A DNA stretch of 64,000 nucleotides from Meconema thalassinum (lineage: Eukaryota; Arthropoda; Insecta; Orthoptera; Tettigoniidae), in the NCBI GenBank assembly GCA_946902985.2, contig OX336395.1, positions 284,699,065 to 284,763,064 of the forward strand. Reading direction: 5' to 3'. The position numbers and the translations under genes are program-made. The stretch's first letter is position 1; each line of letters opens with the position of its first letter. The notes under the pieces were generated by a model that saw only the letters and a list, made by a program, of their open reading frames with translations, was not told the origin of the DNA and made no database searches. Shown piece after piece: positions 32,001-44,653 of the stretch.

Positions 32001-32582
32001 ATCACACACAAAAATATATTCAGAGAAAAACAGGGTTATGGGCCAAGGTTTCAGCCCTATACACACATACATGTCACACATTTAAATATTACTGGCTCTA
32101 ATTTAATGAAAATTTCAGTAACAAAATTTACTGAATACAATGACACTTATTCCCAAACAACAAAATAACCCCTAGTGATCTGCTTTTAAATTCCTAACCA
32201 ACAGAATTTACGAAACACCAATTAACCGAAGTCAATTAAATGTCAAATATAAGGCAACATCTTCCTGCTTTGACTGAGTTCATTAATAATGCAAATTTCT
32301 AATTTTAATGTGGGCGCCAGAACAAGTTTATAACAAATACAAAATCAAATTCTAATCTTGTTCAATATCTCTAACTTTAGGAACTCAGTGATTTTACTAA
32401 TGCACATGGCGGTACAGCATCGCCTCAATTTACTGAATTTACATGTCCGCTTGACCTGGCATCATTTCTCAACGGAATAAATATGAGATCAGCGAAGCAA
32501 CAACAACAACAACCCCACTTGGGCAGCCATTTTTGTTTTATGAACCCTTGCAAAGAAGCATATGAGACTCAGTTTCGGGGGG
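32001..32582 (-). other. Leader region of the minus-strand element with two primer-site-like words
   Basis: No gene. Read on the minus strand from the left edge of the LTR-like segment: TGGCTGCCCAAGTGGGG at about 32,535-32,515 and TGGCGCCCA at about 32,322-32,314. Either could be the primer-binding site; the second word also occurs near the LTR end of the array element. A CAA microsatellite (32,498-32,513) adjoins the first. Confidence 0.35.
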
Positions 32583-33312
32583 TGTAACGGTTCATATTCG
32601 TAAGTTGCTGTCAGGGCGCTTCATTAACTTGCAGGGTAACATATAACAAAATAACATGCAGGAAAGAGTGAAGCCAGGGTTAAAACAACTGAATTTAATA
32701 ACAAATCACCATATTTACACATAAACAATTAACAACAAAAACTCCCAATTGACTACCGCTTAATAAAAATGCCAAAACTAGGCGATATCTCTGGAGAGAT
32801 TAATTACCTGGACCAAGTGTCCCTAAGATAAAAATACAAAAGTGACCATATATATGCGTATGCCGTTCTACATGCATCACGATGTGTACTTTGAATGCTT
32901 GATTCGTTATCATCCAGAATAATCCTTCAGACAACGAATCCACATTTCTTAGAGCTAGACCGACACGGGGGAACACAACTACAATACTTAATTAAACCGA
33001 CACTTCCTAAATCTACTATAAACAAACACAAAATTTCCGTGTGAAATTGGAATCAAATTGCCGTAGCAACATTTACTGCCTAAAAACTTAGGACTTCTCA
33101 CACAAATCAACACAAGTACATTAACACGTGACCAATAGAAAAATACTCAAATGACCGCTGTCAAAATTTACAAATACTCTACCACTACACCACACGGGTG
33201 TGACACACAAAATTTACATGAATCGAGTCCTAAACAAAGCAATAGGCACACAGCCAACATTTACGTTAATAATACAATATTTTACCCATACAACGTACAA
33301 CAAGCCGTTACA
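32583..33312 (-). repeat. Candidate LTR of the minus-strand element (730 bp)
   Basis: Plus-strand TGTAACGG at 32,583 and CCGTTACA ending at 33,312 form a perfect 8-bp terminal inverted repeat of TG...CA type, immediately upstream (minus sense) of the leader and gag. The position fits a 5' LTR. Against it: G-rich sequence outside the left end could also be read as a polypurine tract of a plus-strand element, and no second copy of this LTR is in the window to prove it. ORFs at 33,151-33,695 are not supported as genes. Confidence 0.4.
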
Positions 33313-33984
33313 CTCATGGCGAACTCCCCAATTAATTATGGCTTTAAAAATCACCATCACAATGAACAGGTTTGCTACATGAAAGCTTACAGGGATCAGT
33401 CGGACACATAGGACTGCCTATCAAAATAAGTCACAGGCAAAACGGGCGGTTTGTGGAACTCTGCATGTCTGTCAACCCACGTGTCAAATACCTCGACCTC
33501 CCAGAACATGGGGTCGAATCTCGAAGAAGTGTGCCCCAAAGCACAATAATACATGTGTGTGTCAGAAAATTATATGGACAAGAATCAGCAGTCTCCCAAG
33601 AGCACCCTGTCTTTCCATCTAAAATACAACAGCAGCAAAAATATGAGAGCGGTAGGACAACTACCCCCTCCTCACGTAGAATCAACACACACTAGACACA
33701 TCAACACACACAATCACACGTATGGGTTATGACAGACCCTGAAATAAAAAGACACAAATAATATGCACATGCTGGCACCACCGTTCTATGCCGTGACTAG
33801 TCACCTGAAAAGGACTCAAGAAAAATCTAACAAAATTAGAACGAAGGTGTTCTACAAATTACTTTTAAGTTGGTGCGCTTGGCAACCCTAATATGAATAA
33901 TAACCTGTTCAGCAAAATATCTTACAATAATTTCCTCCCATTCCTATTTCAAATATTAACGTTAATAAAGCACCATTTATCGAA
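33313..33984. other. No gene recognised
   Basis: AT-rich sequence with overlapping ORFs on both strands (33,372-33,695) and no domain. It may be further retroelement LTR or UTR sequence. Confidence 0.3.
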
Positions 33985-34674
33985 TGTAACGGGTTCCGCA
34001 TTTGCAAGGATAAAAATCACGCACGCACGCCGCGCGCATTACGTATGACTCAAGGAAAAACAAAATATCAAACAAACACTTTGGCCACGCGCCAACGGAC
34101 ATTTAAACATATAGTGTCGGTGCAAGAAAAACTCTAAACAACAAGAAAAAGAAAACATGACTATTTACAAAGTTCCCCGGCCAAATCTAACTACATAATT
34201 GAAATAATCCAATTTTAGTACATCACCGCTTCTGCTTGTAGAACTAAGGACATCCTCCTCAACCCATCGCCCCTATGGACGATTAGCACTCCATAGTAGT
34301 CGTCTGCGTTGATTTGTTGAAGCTCATCCCAACTTCAAACCACGTGCTGATCATCTTGGTATCGACTCCTTGGCAGAAAAGTTCAATGTTAATATTTTGC
34401 CTATCTATAATCGCTTGCAGGCTACTCAATTCACCCACAATTGTCCTAATGCGATTAATAGCGAAGACTGGCCCTAAATATCTCGCACACACGCAACATA
34501 AAAACACATATAAAATACACTGCAATTTATACATACAATATACATCTCGAGTCCGCGCCACTGGCTCGTTAACAAGTTCAAAATCCTGGCTGCACTAGCA
34601 GTCGCTATCTCGCTCGGTATTTCCGTCCTGTACTGTGGACCTCGGCTCCGGTGAGCGCTAATTAGGGTGATACA
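33985..34674 (-). repeat. Second LTR-like segment (minus strand), tentative
   Basis: On the minus strand TGTATCACCC starts at 34,674, just after a purine run AAGGGGGAAGTAT, and GGAACCCGTTACA ends at 33,985. The last bases resemble the end of the segment at 32,583 (GAACCGTTACA). The purine run followed by TGTA suggests polypurine tract plus LTR start. Only a TGTA/TACA terminal repeat supports the pairing. Confidence 0.3.
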
Positions 34675-35439
34675 ATACTTCCCCCTTAGAGCTGAACTCG
34701 TCGTCTTTAACTGAATGTTACAAGTTATCACGCACTGGCGTGAAATATTTAGCTCACACAATAAAGCTGATTTTAGAACAGGATGTATTATAGCTTTTAA
34801 AGTTCGATACAGCAATCGCTGTGACTTTAGCTCATCGGAGCTCACAAAATAAATTAACTTCACTAAATTTCAGAGCGTCAAAAATCACAATATAAACTGG
34901 CGTGAAGTAAGCCCCTCACGGCTCCACAAAGAATAGGCTTCGAGTGGCGACAGGCCAAACTATTTATTAGAAACTGACAGGGGCGGAGGAGTGGGGCGGA
35001 GTCGGATAAAAACTTCCAGAGTTTTTGTCTCACAAAGATGGGACTAGTGTCATTCTTCTCCAAATAAATCAAACGTCTCAAATTACTCGAGCGGAGATTA
35101 ATCCGTTCGGCGGTTCTTGAGATACACACTTCCGCGGGCTTTTTACTACTGACGCCGTCCACCTCGTGGTCATGGCTTGGTCTCTTGCGATTGGCTGATT
35201 CAATCGTATGTTCGTTGCGAGTACCTCGTGATTCTTCCTTTATGTCTCCAATTTTGGTACAGTAGTTGCACAATTTGGCCTTGAACTCGACTAATTCTGG
35301 CCGTTCCCCAAGAATAACTACCAGCTCAACTCCTGTTGCAATCATTACGAAATGCTGGCCTCCCTTATATCCAAGTCGACTTCCTTAAGTGCTGCCTGGG
35401 CCGTAGTAATAATAATAATAATAAATATGAATACTTATT
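34675..35439. other. Unclassified; one unrecognised 155-codon minus-strand ORF
   Basis: A minus-strand ORF at 34,878-35,345 (starting MIATGVELVVILGE) has a basic middle (ANRKRPSHDHEVDG) and no domain I know. Lying upstream of the purine run at 34,680 it might be the 3' internal part of a retroelement, but this is a guess. An AAT microsatellite lies at 35,406-35,425. Confidence 0.25.
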
Positions 35440-36612
35440 TATCGAAGATCAATAAGGGTTCAATAGGATACTCTTGATTTCGAAATTTTGCACTATTAAA
35501 AATGGCGACTATTTTAGTGACGTCATTAGACCCTTTGGTTTCAATATTTCATATTTCCATATCAAATAAAAAGAGAACGGTAGGAAATAGCAAACTTTCG
35601 ATGGCACACACGAGCTTTGAAATTTAATTTCCTATCCGAAAGGTCCTTATCACTTTTCGTGTATCTTCAACAGTTAGCGAGTAAAACCGACATTTGTGAC
35701 GTCACTACACCCTTTGGTTTCAAAATTTCATATTTCCTTTTCAAATAAAAAGAGAACGCTAAGAAATAGCAAACTTTTGATGGTATACATGAGCTTTAAC
35801 ATTTAATTTTCTATCCGAAAGGTCCTTATCACTTTTTGTATATCTCCAACGGTTAGCGAGTAAAACCAGAATCTGTGCAATAAAACACGGTCAACACCGA
35901 GCGGTGCAGTATATCTCTCTATATATAAAAATGAAAATTTGTGTGTTTATCTCTGAATTTCTACGGAAATTTGAGATGTTTACACGTTTCAGACTGTTTT
36001 ATGATGGATGCGCGCGAAAATATTTTTTTTGTTTGTCTGTCTGTTTGTTTGTTTGTCTGTGGACAAATTTGTTCCCTTATAACTCGAGAACGACTGGGTG
36101 TATCAACATAAAATTTGGTACAGATATCCATCAGAGGCACGACACCAATCATTGATGTAACTCTTCTCCGTACCTCTCATAAAAGGGGGCCTACCCCCTT
36201 AAAATACATGCAGAAATAGGCGTAGAAGGACGAGACAAAACTCATTTTCAGCCCCTCAATGTGAGAGACAAAACTCGCGTCCCCGAAAACCACATTTTAA
36301 GGACCGAAGACCAACCGTTTTTTAGATATTCCCAGAAAACTAATTTAATATAATAAACTAATGAACGAATGCAAGCCAGTAACCATGCCAACGGATTCTC
36401 AGAGGTCCCATCTATTGCTGTAAGACGCAATGCAATTCCATTAATTACATTAGTGTGAAAGTTTGCAAACGGCTAGAAGGTTATCACGGAACCAAAGCCG
36501 TAAAATTCATCAATACATTTAACGCGCTTAAGGGGATCAAGGGGTACTCTAGATTTTTTTCACGCGATTTACACCTGCGGGTGTGGTACGGCAGGTCTAT
36601 TATATTCCTATC

Positions 36613-37405
36613 CCCATATTATTCATTCATTCATTCATTCATTCATTCATTCATTCATTTCGTATAGGCCATCTATGGACCGCGTCATTCCAACCGTCTC
36701 CTACTGGCTTTGATGTTTGCCCTGTACGCCCGCATTCGTTCTCGGTGGACTTCCTTCCGTTCCTGGGTCCAAATCTTTCCCGTTTTCAGCTTTGGTTTTT
36801 CTTGGAAACCTTTACAAGCTTGAAGTTTCCCTTTGAGTGGGACGCACTCTTGAATGTCTGTTGGTGTAATCCCCATTTCTTTCAGATCTTTATCCAGTTC
36901 AATGAACCAGGCCCATTTTGTTTTCCTCTCCTGAAAGTAAGTTATGTTGCGGTTGGTCAGTCTCGCTGGGCTCATTCGTTTCACATGCCCAACAAATGGT
37001 AACCTTCTCTTCCGGATGACGTTGCTTATCTTCTCCACATGAGTATATAGGTCATGGTTATGCCGTTTTCTGTATTCCCCATTATCTTTGATGGAACCCA
37101 ATATCTTTCTCAAAACTTTTCTTTCTTTGGCCTCCAGTATCTCGACCAAGCCTTTTTTGATCATCGTGAGGCATTCAGAAGCATGCAAGACTTCCGGACG
37201 GATGACACTGCAGTATTGTTTTAGTTTTGCGTTGAAGGATATTGACCTTTTCATATAGATGTCCTTAGTTAAATGGTAGGCCATTTCCATTTTGCTCAAG
37301 CGCGATGTGAATGCTTCTTTCTCTGATAATATCCCTTCCCTGACCCGTCCTGAAAAGAAAAGTACATGGCCATTGGCTGAATAAAAAATAATAAAAAAAT
37401 AGGTG
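36613..37405 (-). mobile_element. 5'-truncated RTE-like LINE 3' end with (ATGA)n tail, inserted in repeat copy A
   Basis: On the minus strand the reading frame ends near 36,685 and is followed by a tail of ATGA repeats (plus-strand ATTC repeats, about 36,617-36,660). The insertion interrupts a word that is continuous in copy B: TATTCCTATCCC...TATATTATTATTA near 39,445-39,480. The short microsatellite tail and 5' truncation are normal for RTE-type retrotransposition. Exact right edge uncertain within about 30 bp. Confidence 0.7.
36685..37299 (-). pseudogene. C-terminal part of an RTE-like LINE reverse transcriptase protein (204 codons open)
   Basis: The frame contains YCSVIRPEVLHASECLTM (the 'YGSE' box region after RT), LEAKERKVLRKILG and VIRKRRLPFVGHVKRM, the usual C-terminal order in RTE-clade proteins. 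A corresponding segment, in broken frames, is in the LINE at 41,020-44,460. No catalytic RT motif is included. The 204 codons are open, which points to a younger copy than its neighbours, yet it is only a 3' piece and cannot act. Confidence 0.7.
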
Positions 37406-38359
37406 TTATAATTTCTCCCTATATTATATTATTATTAGTATTATATTATGGCGTACAACGACGAGACAAAGCCCCTCGGTGCCAGCAACAAAACTCGGGG
37501 GCCCTAAAGGGTCCTCGAAAACTACATTATAAGGCTCTAAATCCAACAGTTTGTGAAATATTCCCAGAAAACTAATTTAATTTAATTTAACAAACGAATG
37601 AAGGAATGCAAATCGGTAACCATGAGAACATTATCTCATGGGGTGGCATACAACTTTCCATCTATTTCTGTAAGAAGCAATGACACTCCATTTATTACAT
37701 TTCTGTGAAAGTTTGCAAATGGCTATAAGGAACTAACGTAGACCGTATAATTCATCAATGCAATTAAGTGGGTGAAGAGGTAACCTAGAATTTTTAATGC
37801 AATTTTCACGTTCGACATATAGTACAGAAGGTCTATTATATCTCCAAACAGCAACATTATTTTCAAAAATTCCTGAATTGAACTAGCATTTTTTGTGGCT
37901 TTTAGGAATTTGGGCAATTTGAGTCTAGTGAACCTGAATTTTCATGCACCACAAGCCTTTATAATTTATGAAAGGGGTCTTCCTGTGTATGGGCACCTAG
38001 CACAACGTAGAGGGTCAGTTTTTATGTGACGTGTATTGCGTTTCGTCTACAAGACTTTCAATTGTATTTCACGTCAGGAAGTACACGTTAGGTGAATTTA
38101 GTCTGAGAGCACATTTTAACTAATTTTTTTGTCGACATACGGGTTCATCATAAGGATGATTTTATTTGATACTGTGTGGTAGATATACCCATATTTGGAT
38201 ATCTGGGTAATATGTTGTAGACAATAGAATTGTCTGTCTGTCTTTCTGTGTATCTTTATGTACGCCTATACCTCGTGTTCGGATGCTTGGTGCATCTTAA
38301 AATTAGGTATGGTAACCATGAGAGTCAATACACCAATCATACTTACTAATATATAAAAA

Positions 38360-38470
38360 TGAGATGGTGTGTGTCTGTCTTTCTGTCTGTCTGTCTGTCT
38401 GTCTGTCTGTTACCTAATAACGCAAGAACCACTGGTCCGATTTAAATGAAATTTTGCATGGATGTAGCTG
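38360..38470 (+). repeat. (GTCT)n microsatellite with adjoining conserved phrase
   Basis: A CTGT/GTCT run (about 38,371-38,411) is followed by TACCTAATAACGCAAGAACC and then CCGATTTAAATGAAATTTTG. Variants of this phrase also follow or precede microsatellites at 36,060-36,125, 38,915-38,975, 46,660-46,710 and, inverted, at 18,480-18,530. Confidence 0.6.
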
Positions 38471-38499
38471 AAATACCAGGTTTACATATAGGATAATTT

Positions 38500-40385
38500 T
38501 AATTACGATATTTTGCACTATTAAGAATTGGCGACCATTTTAGTGACGTCACTACACCCTTTGGTTTCAAAATTTCATATTTCCATATCAAGTGAAAAGA
38601 GAACGGTAGGAAATAGCAAACTTTTGATGGTATACACGAGCTTTAGCATTTAATTTTCTATCCAAAAGGTTCTTATCACTTTTCGTGTATCTCCGACGGT
38701 TAGCGAGTAAACCTAAATTTGTTCAATTAAACACGGTCAACACCGAGCGGTGCAGTATATCTCTACATATATAAATAGAAAATTTGTCTGGTTTTTTTTC
38801 TGAATTTCTGCGGAAATTTGAGCTATTTACACGTTTCAGACTGTTTTATGATAGATGCGCGCGAAAATAATGTTTTGGTCTGTCTGTTTGCTTGATTGTC
38901 TGTGGACAATTTTGTTCCCTTATAACTCGAGAACGGCTGGGTGTATCAACGTAAAATTTGGTACAGATATTCATCAGTGGCACGACACTAATTATTGATG
39001 TAACTCTTCTCTATACCTCTCATAAAAGGGGGCATACCCCCTTAAAATACATGCTGAAATAGGAGTAGAAGGACGAGACAAAGCTCATTTTCAGCCCCTC
39101 AATGTGAGAGACAAAACTCGGGGGCCCTAAAAACACATTTTAAGGTCCTACGTCCAACCGTTTTTAAGATATTCCCAGAAAACTAATTTAATTTAATAAA
39201 CTATTAACGAATGCAAGCCGATAACCATGGCAACAGATTCTCAGAGATCCATCTATTGCTGTAAGACGCAATACAATTCCATTAATTTCATTAGTGTGAA
39301 AGTTTGCAAACGGTTAGATGGTTATTATGGAACCAAATTAAGCTGTAAATTTCATCAATACGTAAAATGCGCTTAAGGGGGTCAAGGGGTAGTCTAGATT
39401 TTTTTCACGCGATTTACATCTGCGGGTGTGGTATGGCAGGTCTATTATATTCCTATCCCTATGTTATATTATTATTATTAGTATTATATTATGGCGTACA
39501 ACGACGAGACAAAGCCCCTCGGTGCCAGAAATAAAACTCGAGGGTCCTCGAAAACTACATTATAAGGCTCTAAATCCAACAGTTTCTGAAACATTCCCAG
39601 AAAAACTAATTAAATTTAATTTAACAAACTAATGACGGAATGCAAATCGGTAACCATGACAACATTATCTCAAGGGGTGGCATACAACTTTCCATCTATT
39701 TCAGTAAGAAGCAATTTATTACATTTATTACATTTCTGTGAAAGTTTGCAAATATAAGGTTATCACGGAACCAACGTAGACTGTAAAATTCATCAATGCA
39801 ATTAAGGGGGTCAAGGGGTAACCTAGGATTTTTCCATGCAATTTTCACGTGCGACATATAGTGCAGAAGGTCTATTATATCTCCAAACAACAACATTATT
39901 TTCAAAAATTCCTGAATTGAATCAGCATTTTTTGCGGCTTTTAGGAATTTGGGCCTTTTGAGACTAAAGAACCTGAATTTTCATGCACCACAAGCATTTA
40001 TAATTTATGAAAGAGGTCTTCCTGTGTATGGGGACCCAACACAACGTAGAGGGTCAGTTTTTATGTGACGTGTATTGCGTTTCATCTACAAGGCTTTCAA
40101 TTCTATTTCATGTCAGGAAGTACACGTCAGGTGAATTTAGTTTGAGAGCACATTTCAACTAATCTTTTTTTTTTTTTTTTTTGTCGACATACGGGTTCAT
40201 CGTAAGGATGATTTTATTTGATACTGTGTGGTAGATATACCCATATTTGGATTTCTGGGTGATATGTTGTAGACAATAGTATTGTATGTCTGTCTGTCTG
40301 TCTGTGTATCCTTATGTACGCCTATAACTCATGTTCGGATGCTTGGTGCATCGTAAAATTAGGTATGGTAAACATGTGTCAATAC
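38500..40385 (+). repeat. Tandem large repeat, copy B (about 1.9 kb, uninterrupted)
   Basis: This is the empty-site counterpart of copy A, with the same landmarks and roughly 85-95% similarity by eye. It lacks the LINE and has one, not two, copies of the 200-bp block. A T-run of about 17 (40,167-40,183) and a TGTC microsatellite (40,287-40,305) are the main length differences at the right side. A block near 37,560-37,760 / 39,570-39,780 includes CAGAAAACTAATTTAATTTA-type words repeated at two places within each copy, so each copy is internally repetitive as well. Confidence 0.75.
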
Positions 40386-40750
40386 ACCAATCATTAATAA
40401 AACTCTTCACCGTTCATTTCATACAGTAGAAGGGTGGATATAGGGAAAAACCTCTCAAAATACATGCTAAAATAGGCGAAATATAAAAATTATCCTAGAA
40501 GGACGACCAAAGCATATGTTGCACTTCTCAATGTGAGACACAAAATTCACGAGTCTATAAAGGGTCTCCGAAAACCACATTATAAGGCCCTTAAATTAAC
40601 AGTGTGTGTGATATTCCCAGAAAACTAACTTCGTTTTGATAAACTTATGAAGGAATGACAAGCCGCTAACCATTGCAACAGTAGCTCAATTGATAATGTC
40701 TGGTTCGTCTCTAAAAGCAACAGTACTTAAAAGGGACGTAACACCAATAA

Positions 40751-40784
<34 letters not shown>

Positions 40785-41019
40785 ATGTCTGGTGTTAACA
40801 CCGAACACCGTTCGAAGAACGGGTACTTCTGCTATTAATTAATAAAAGTATTGATCAGCCGGAACCTTTAACCTGTTTATATTGTGTTTGATAATCCTGA
40901 AAATTTTATATAATTGTAACATATAGTTTATAAAATATTATATTTGTTAACTCAAGAGAAATTGTCATGCGAAAGGTGTATCTCCCCCCAGGCCGGAATT
41001 AATATGCACAATTTTATTC
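40386..41019. other. Repeat remnants, no gene
   Basis: It holds a further decayed piece of the large repeat (CAGAAAACTAACTT near 40,620), an ATT microsatellite (40,752-40,782) and a fragment, AAAAGTATTGATCAGCCGG (40,847-40,865), that matches the end of the inverted-repeat element at 52,736-53,187. Confidence 0.45.
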
Positions 41020-44000
41020 TTAAATATGATAGCGACTTTCACTCCAACTCCAGCGCATAACCTACAAGAGGTACCCCTGGTAAGCTGAGCAACCCAGTGG
41101 AATGTTAGGTAACCAATCCCAGTGGGAAGCTGGGTCGGTGAGCCGATTCGTGCTGGGGGCTTCAAGGCTTACAACCTTGATAGTCAAAAACCTGTTACCT
41201 TCGGGTAACTAATCCTACACATTTGTGTGATAAACTGTTAAAAATGAAGTACAACACTAATATAGATTGTAACCCACGTGGTAACCAATCCAACCCCGCT
41301 CATGACGGGGCATATAGGCCATCGTATTCTGGGGAGCCTACACCTATACCTTCGTGTGACTCAGTTGGAACATAAAAGGAACATCAGAAATTTAGCTAAG
41401 ATCAATATAAACTCCTTGATAAAGACCGGGAAACTTAAACACACACTTGAAGTCCTGAATGACAAGGACATCCATATAGTAGCCCTACAAGAGACTAAGT
41501 TCCCAGATGAAGATGCTATGGAGGATAGAGGATATATAACGGCAAGCCAGGTAAGAGAGTTTTGGACAATGTACCCTTCCTGGGGACTGGTTTCGCAGTT
41601 CACCACAGTTGGATTAAAAGTGTTCCTGGCTTCTTTTCACCTAACGACAGCATCTCAGTACTAGCCATCAAATTCAACAATGGGAGATACTCCCTGGTTA
41701 ACTTCAATGCTCCTACTAACGACTCTAACAGGAAAAACCCAGAGAACAGAGACCAGTACTGGGATACCATTGAAGAAGCCCTAGATAAGATGCCGCATCA
41801 CCACAAGATTATAATGCTAGGAGATTTCAACGCCCAAATTGGGAAAGAACATAAATACCGGAAAATTGTAGGACGATACCCTGCTCATAAAAGAACCAAC
41901 AAGAATGGGGAACGCTTAATCAGTCTGTGCACAAAGTACGGACAACTCTTTATGTCCACGGCCTTCAAACATCTACCCAGGAAGACCATGACGTGGCGCA
42001 GCCCAAAAAGCACGCTCGGTAAGTTCCAGATTGACCACATTGCAATAGACAGACAACACCACTGTGGCATCATGAATATTAAGGTGCTAAGGGGAGCAAC
42101 ATCGACTCTGATCACTACATATCCCTGGTTACGATGAACCTGAAGCCGCCATAAAATACCATTGGTATGCCAGTGAAGTGCAAGAAGATTCCAAATTTGA
42201 TACTACAGAACTTAAAAATGACAGCACAATCTGCCAAAAAAGACTGAACTATCATACCAATACGAATAATACCACTACATTGTGGGCCCCTCTTAGAAAC
42301 GACATAATACAAACAGCTCAGGAGACAATCCCTAGAAGGCCTAAGAGAAATAAATACCCATGGTGGTCTAGCTATTGCGATGAGTTCATAGAGGCCGGAC
42401 GACTGGCGTGGGTCAAATGGACCCAGAATAAGAATGAAGCCAATTTGCACGACTTTAACACGCAAGAGAAGACCAGTCCAGCAGCATCAGAGGGGCAAAG
42501 AGGAAGCACAACAATGAACTGATCAGGCAAGAAGAAGAGAATTTTCAGGGGAACAACTCTAGAGACCTATATAAGGGCCTCAAACAGCAAACGACCTCGT
42601 TTGCGCTCCCTACCTTACATATCCTGAGAACAGACGGATCACTGTGCCTCAACGATATTGAATGTACTAAAACCCTAGCTGACTACTTCCAGACACTCAT
42701 AAATGCCGAAGAACTTGCCGAACGACTCCCTGTTAGGAAACCCACTAAGCCTCACACTGATTACATCCTTCCTCCAACATATGAAGAGTTCGAAGAGATC
42801 ATAAAACTCCTCAAGAACAACATGCGTCTGGGAAAGATGGGGATAGAAGCCGAAATTATAAAACTAGCCGGAGAACAATCCATCAGACGTATCTACGCTG
42901 TGAACCTGGACATATGGACTTGTGAGAGACTGGATGTCAGCCGTTATTCACCCAAACGACAAGAAAGGGAACAAAACAGATCCTGAAAATTACAGAAGTA
43001 TATCACTCTTAGCAGTCACTTATAAGTTATTTTCCAAGACCTCAGAACGGCATGTAACGAGACAATTAGACAAAGATAGGAGAACACGAGTTGGTTTCAG
43101 ATCATCAAGGTCTTGTACTGATCAAATACAAAAGCTTAATACCATCCTCTAAAACAGCCAAAAACGAGCCAGAAGTGGGTAGTCACCTTCGTTGACGTCC
43201 AGAAGGAATACGACTCTGTGGATAGAACTAATCTCTTCGGAATCCTAGGAGAACTGGTACTTAACGAAAAAATCATGAGGTTGGTACAAGCCACCCTTTG
43301 CAATACTACTTCCTGAGTTAAGTTTTGAGGACAGCTCTCGGAAAGTTTCCCAATCAAAACAGGGGCGACACAAGGAGATGGTTTATCTTGCACATCATTT
43401 AACTGTGATCTGGAGAAAACTGTCATAGAATGGACCAGAAATCTACCAGTCGAGACCAGATTAAGGATGGGTACCAAAGCAGATAACCTAAGGTTCCCCC
43501 GCCTAGCCTTCGCTGACGACGTGCCCTTGCTGGAAAACGGCATGGAAGAGGACACCACACAACACCAAACACTTTACTCAATAGCGGCGAAAACGGGTCT
43601 GTTGATCAACATCGGAAAGGCAAAGTTCATTACCAATATTCAAGTAGCCCCTAAAACCATGAGCGTCGGTGATACTAACCTTATCAAGAGAGGGAAAGCA
43701 GTAAAATACCTTGGAAAATGGATCTCAGACGATCTCAGTGAGATAATGTCTCTCGTACTAAGGAGGATCAAACTGCACAGGGCATACTATTGTTGCAGAA
43801 AACGGTACGCCTCGAAACATCTGTCGATGAATGTCACACTAAGATATGATAATAAAGTAGCCAGTCAATCAATCCTCTACGCAGCTGAGTGCCTGCTTCT
43901 AACTAAGGAGACCCCTCTAAGGGCCCTCGCGGTAGAGAAAGGAAATTCTATCGGTAAATAATGGGACCAAGAATCTTCCCAAATGAATGATGATGGTACA

Positions 44001-44460
44001 AATCAAATTGCGACCTCCACAAACACCAGGCAAACCTCACCGATGTCATCAGGACACGTCTGTCTTTATACGGCCACCTGTACCGAATGGACCACCACAG
44101 ACTGTCTTATAAAATCTTTAAGGCAGCCAAAAAGGGTAAGCAACTGGGTCCTTGTGAATCATACAAATTGGGAATGATCATACTGAACGTAATATTCAGC
44201 AAGACACAATAAATGACAGGAATCGCTACCATATTGACAGTTCAATCCAGGCCTTTCCTCACATCCATTTCAGAAGTTCACCACAACGCGTCCAGGAAAT
44301 GGTCCGAGGTACCTAAGATAGAGTTCAGCAAGAAAATGAGAGATTACTGGCCCAATAGAAAAGCTCAAGGTTTCAGCAAAACAGCAGTCGCCAAACAATC
44401 CACCAAAATCATCAGAAGTGGCAAACAACAGCTAAAGCACAAGCACCGTTGTCTATAGGT
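41020..44460 (+). mobile_element. Decayed RTE-like LINE
   Basis: A plus-strand non-LTR retroelement with an endonuclease followed by reverse transcriptase, covering about 3.4 kb. The 5' region (41,060-41,400) has a GC-richer leader (GAGGTACCCCTGG, AGCTGGGTCGGTGAGCCG). No long tail is obvious after 44,460. The clade assignment rests on the endonuclease and RT motifs and on the 'GHLYRMD' C-terminal box; the ends are approximate. Confidence 0.75.
41380..44458 (+). pseudogene. Endonuclease-reverse transcriptase relic of the RTE-like LINE
   Basis: Endonuclease blocks in order: LAKININSLIKTGKL and HIVALQETKFPD (41,395-41,510), LVNFNAPTNDSNRK (41,695-41,735), IIMLGDFNAQIGKE (41,810-41,850), and MTWRSPK ... 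QIDHIAID (41,990-42,050). RT blocks: PENYRSISLLAVTYKLFSK (42,980-43,040), GFRSSRSCTDQI (43,092-43,127), AFADDVPLLEN with the catalytic DD at 43,515-43,520, GLLINIGKAKF, and KYLGKWISDD. A C-terminal RLSLYGHLYRMDHH block lies near 44,060-44,095 in another frame. The blocks change frame several times and stops interrupt the RT palm, so the gene is dead. Confidence 0.8.
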
Positions 44461-44653
44461 GGCCCAAACGACCGAAGAACAAGAAGATAGTGCTCTTCAA
44501 AACACTCAGTCTGATCATTTACGAGTCTTCTAGTTTTTCAACTTTAGGAATAAATATTAAAGTGTCTTAGCATTATTTAAGGTTTTTGCTAAACTAAACC
44601 TCCTGAGTCTGAGTGCCCTTACTGTATTTAAACAAGATGTTCAATATAGAACA

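Larger units (their letters stand above)
35440..38330 (+). repeat. Tandem large repeat, copy A (about 1.9 kb plus LINE insert)
   Basis: Colinear with copy B at 38,500-40,385. Shared landmarks in order: TTTTGCACTATTAA; GTGACGTCA...CCCTTTGGTTTC; CACGGTCAACACCGAGCGG; TATAAC TCGAGAACG near a TGTCTG microsatellite; ACGAGACAAAGCCCC; and TGTGTATGGGCACC...CAACGTAGAGGG. Copy A has two differences from B: a direct duplication of a 200-bp block (35,485-35,690 and 35,695-35,885) and a LINE 3' fragment (36,613-37,405). There is no coding capacity of its own. Confidence 0.75.

Noticed and set aside
34878..35345. 155-codon minus-strand ORF as a host gene
   Set aside because: No recognised domain or splice context; it lies next to LTR-like sequence. 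Kept only as a note.
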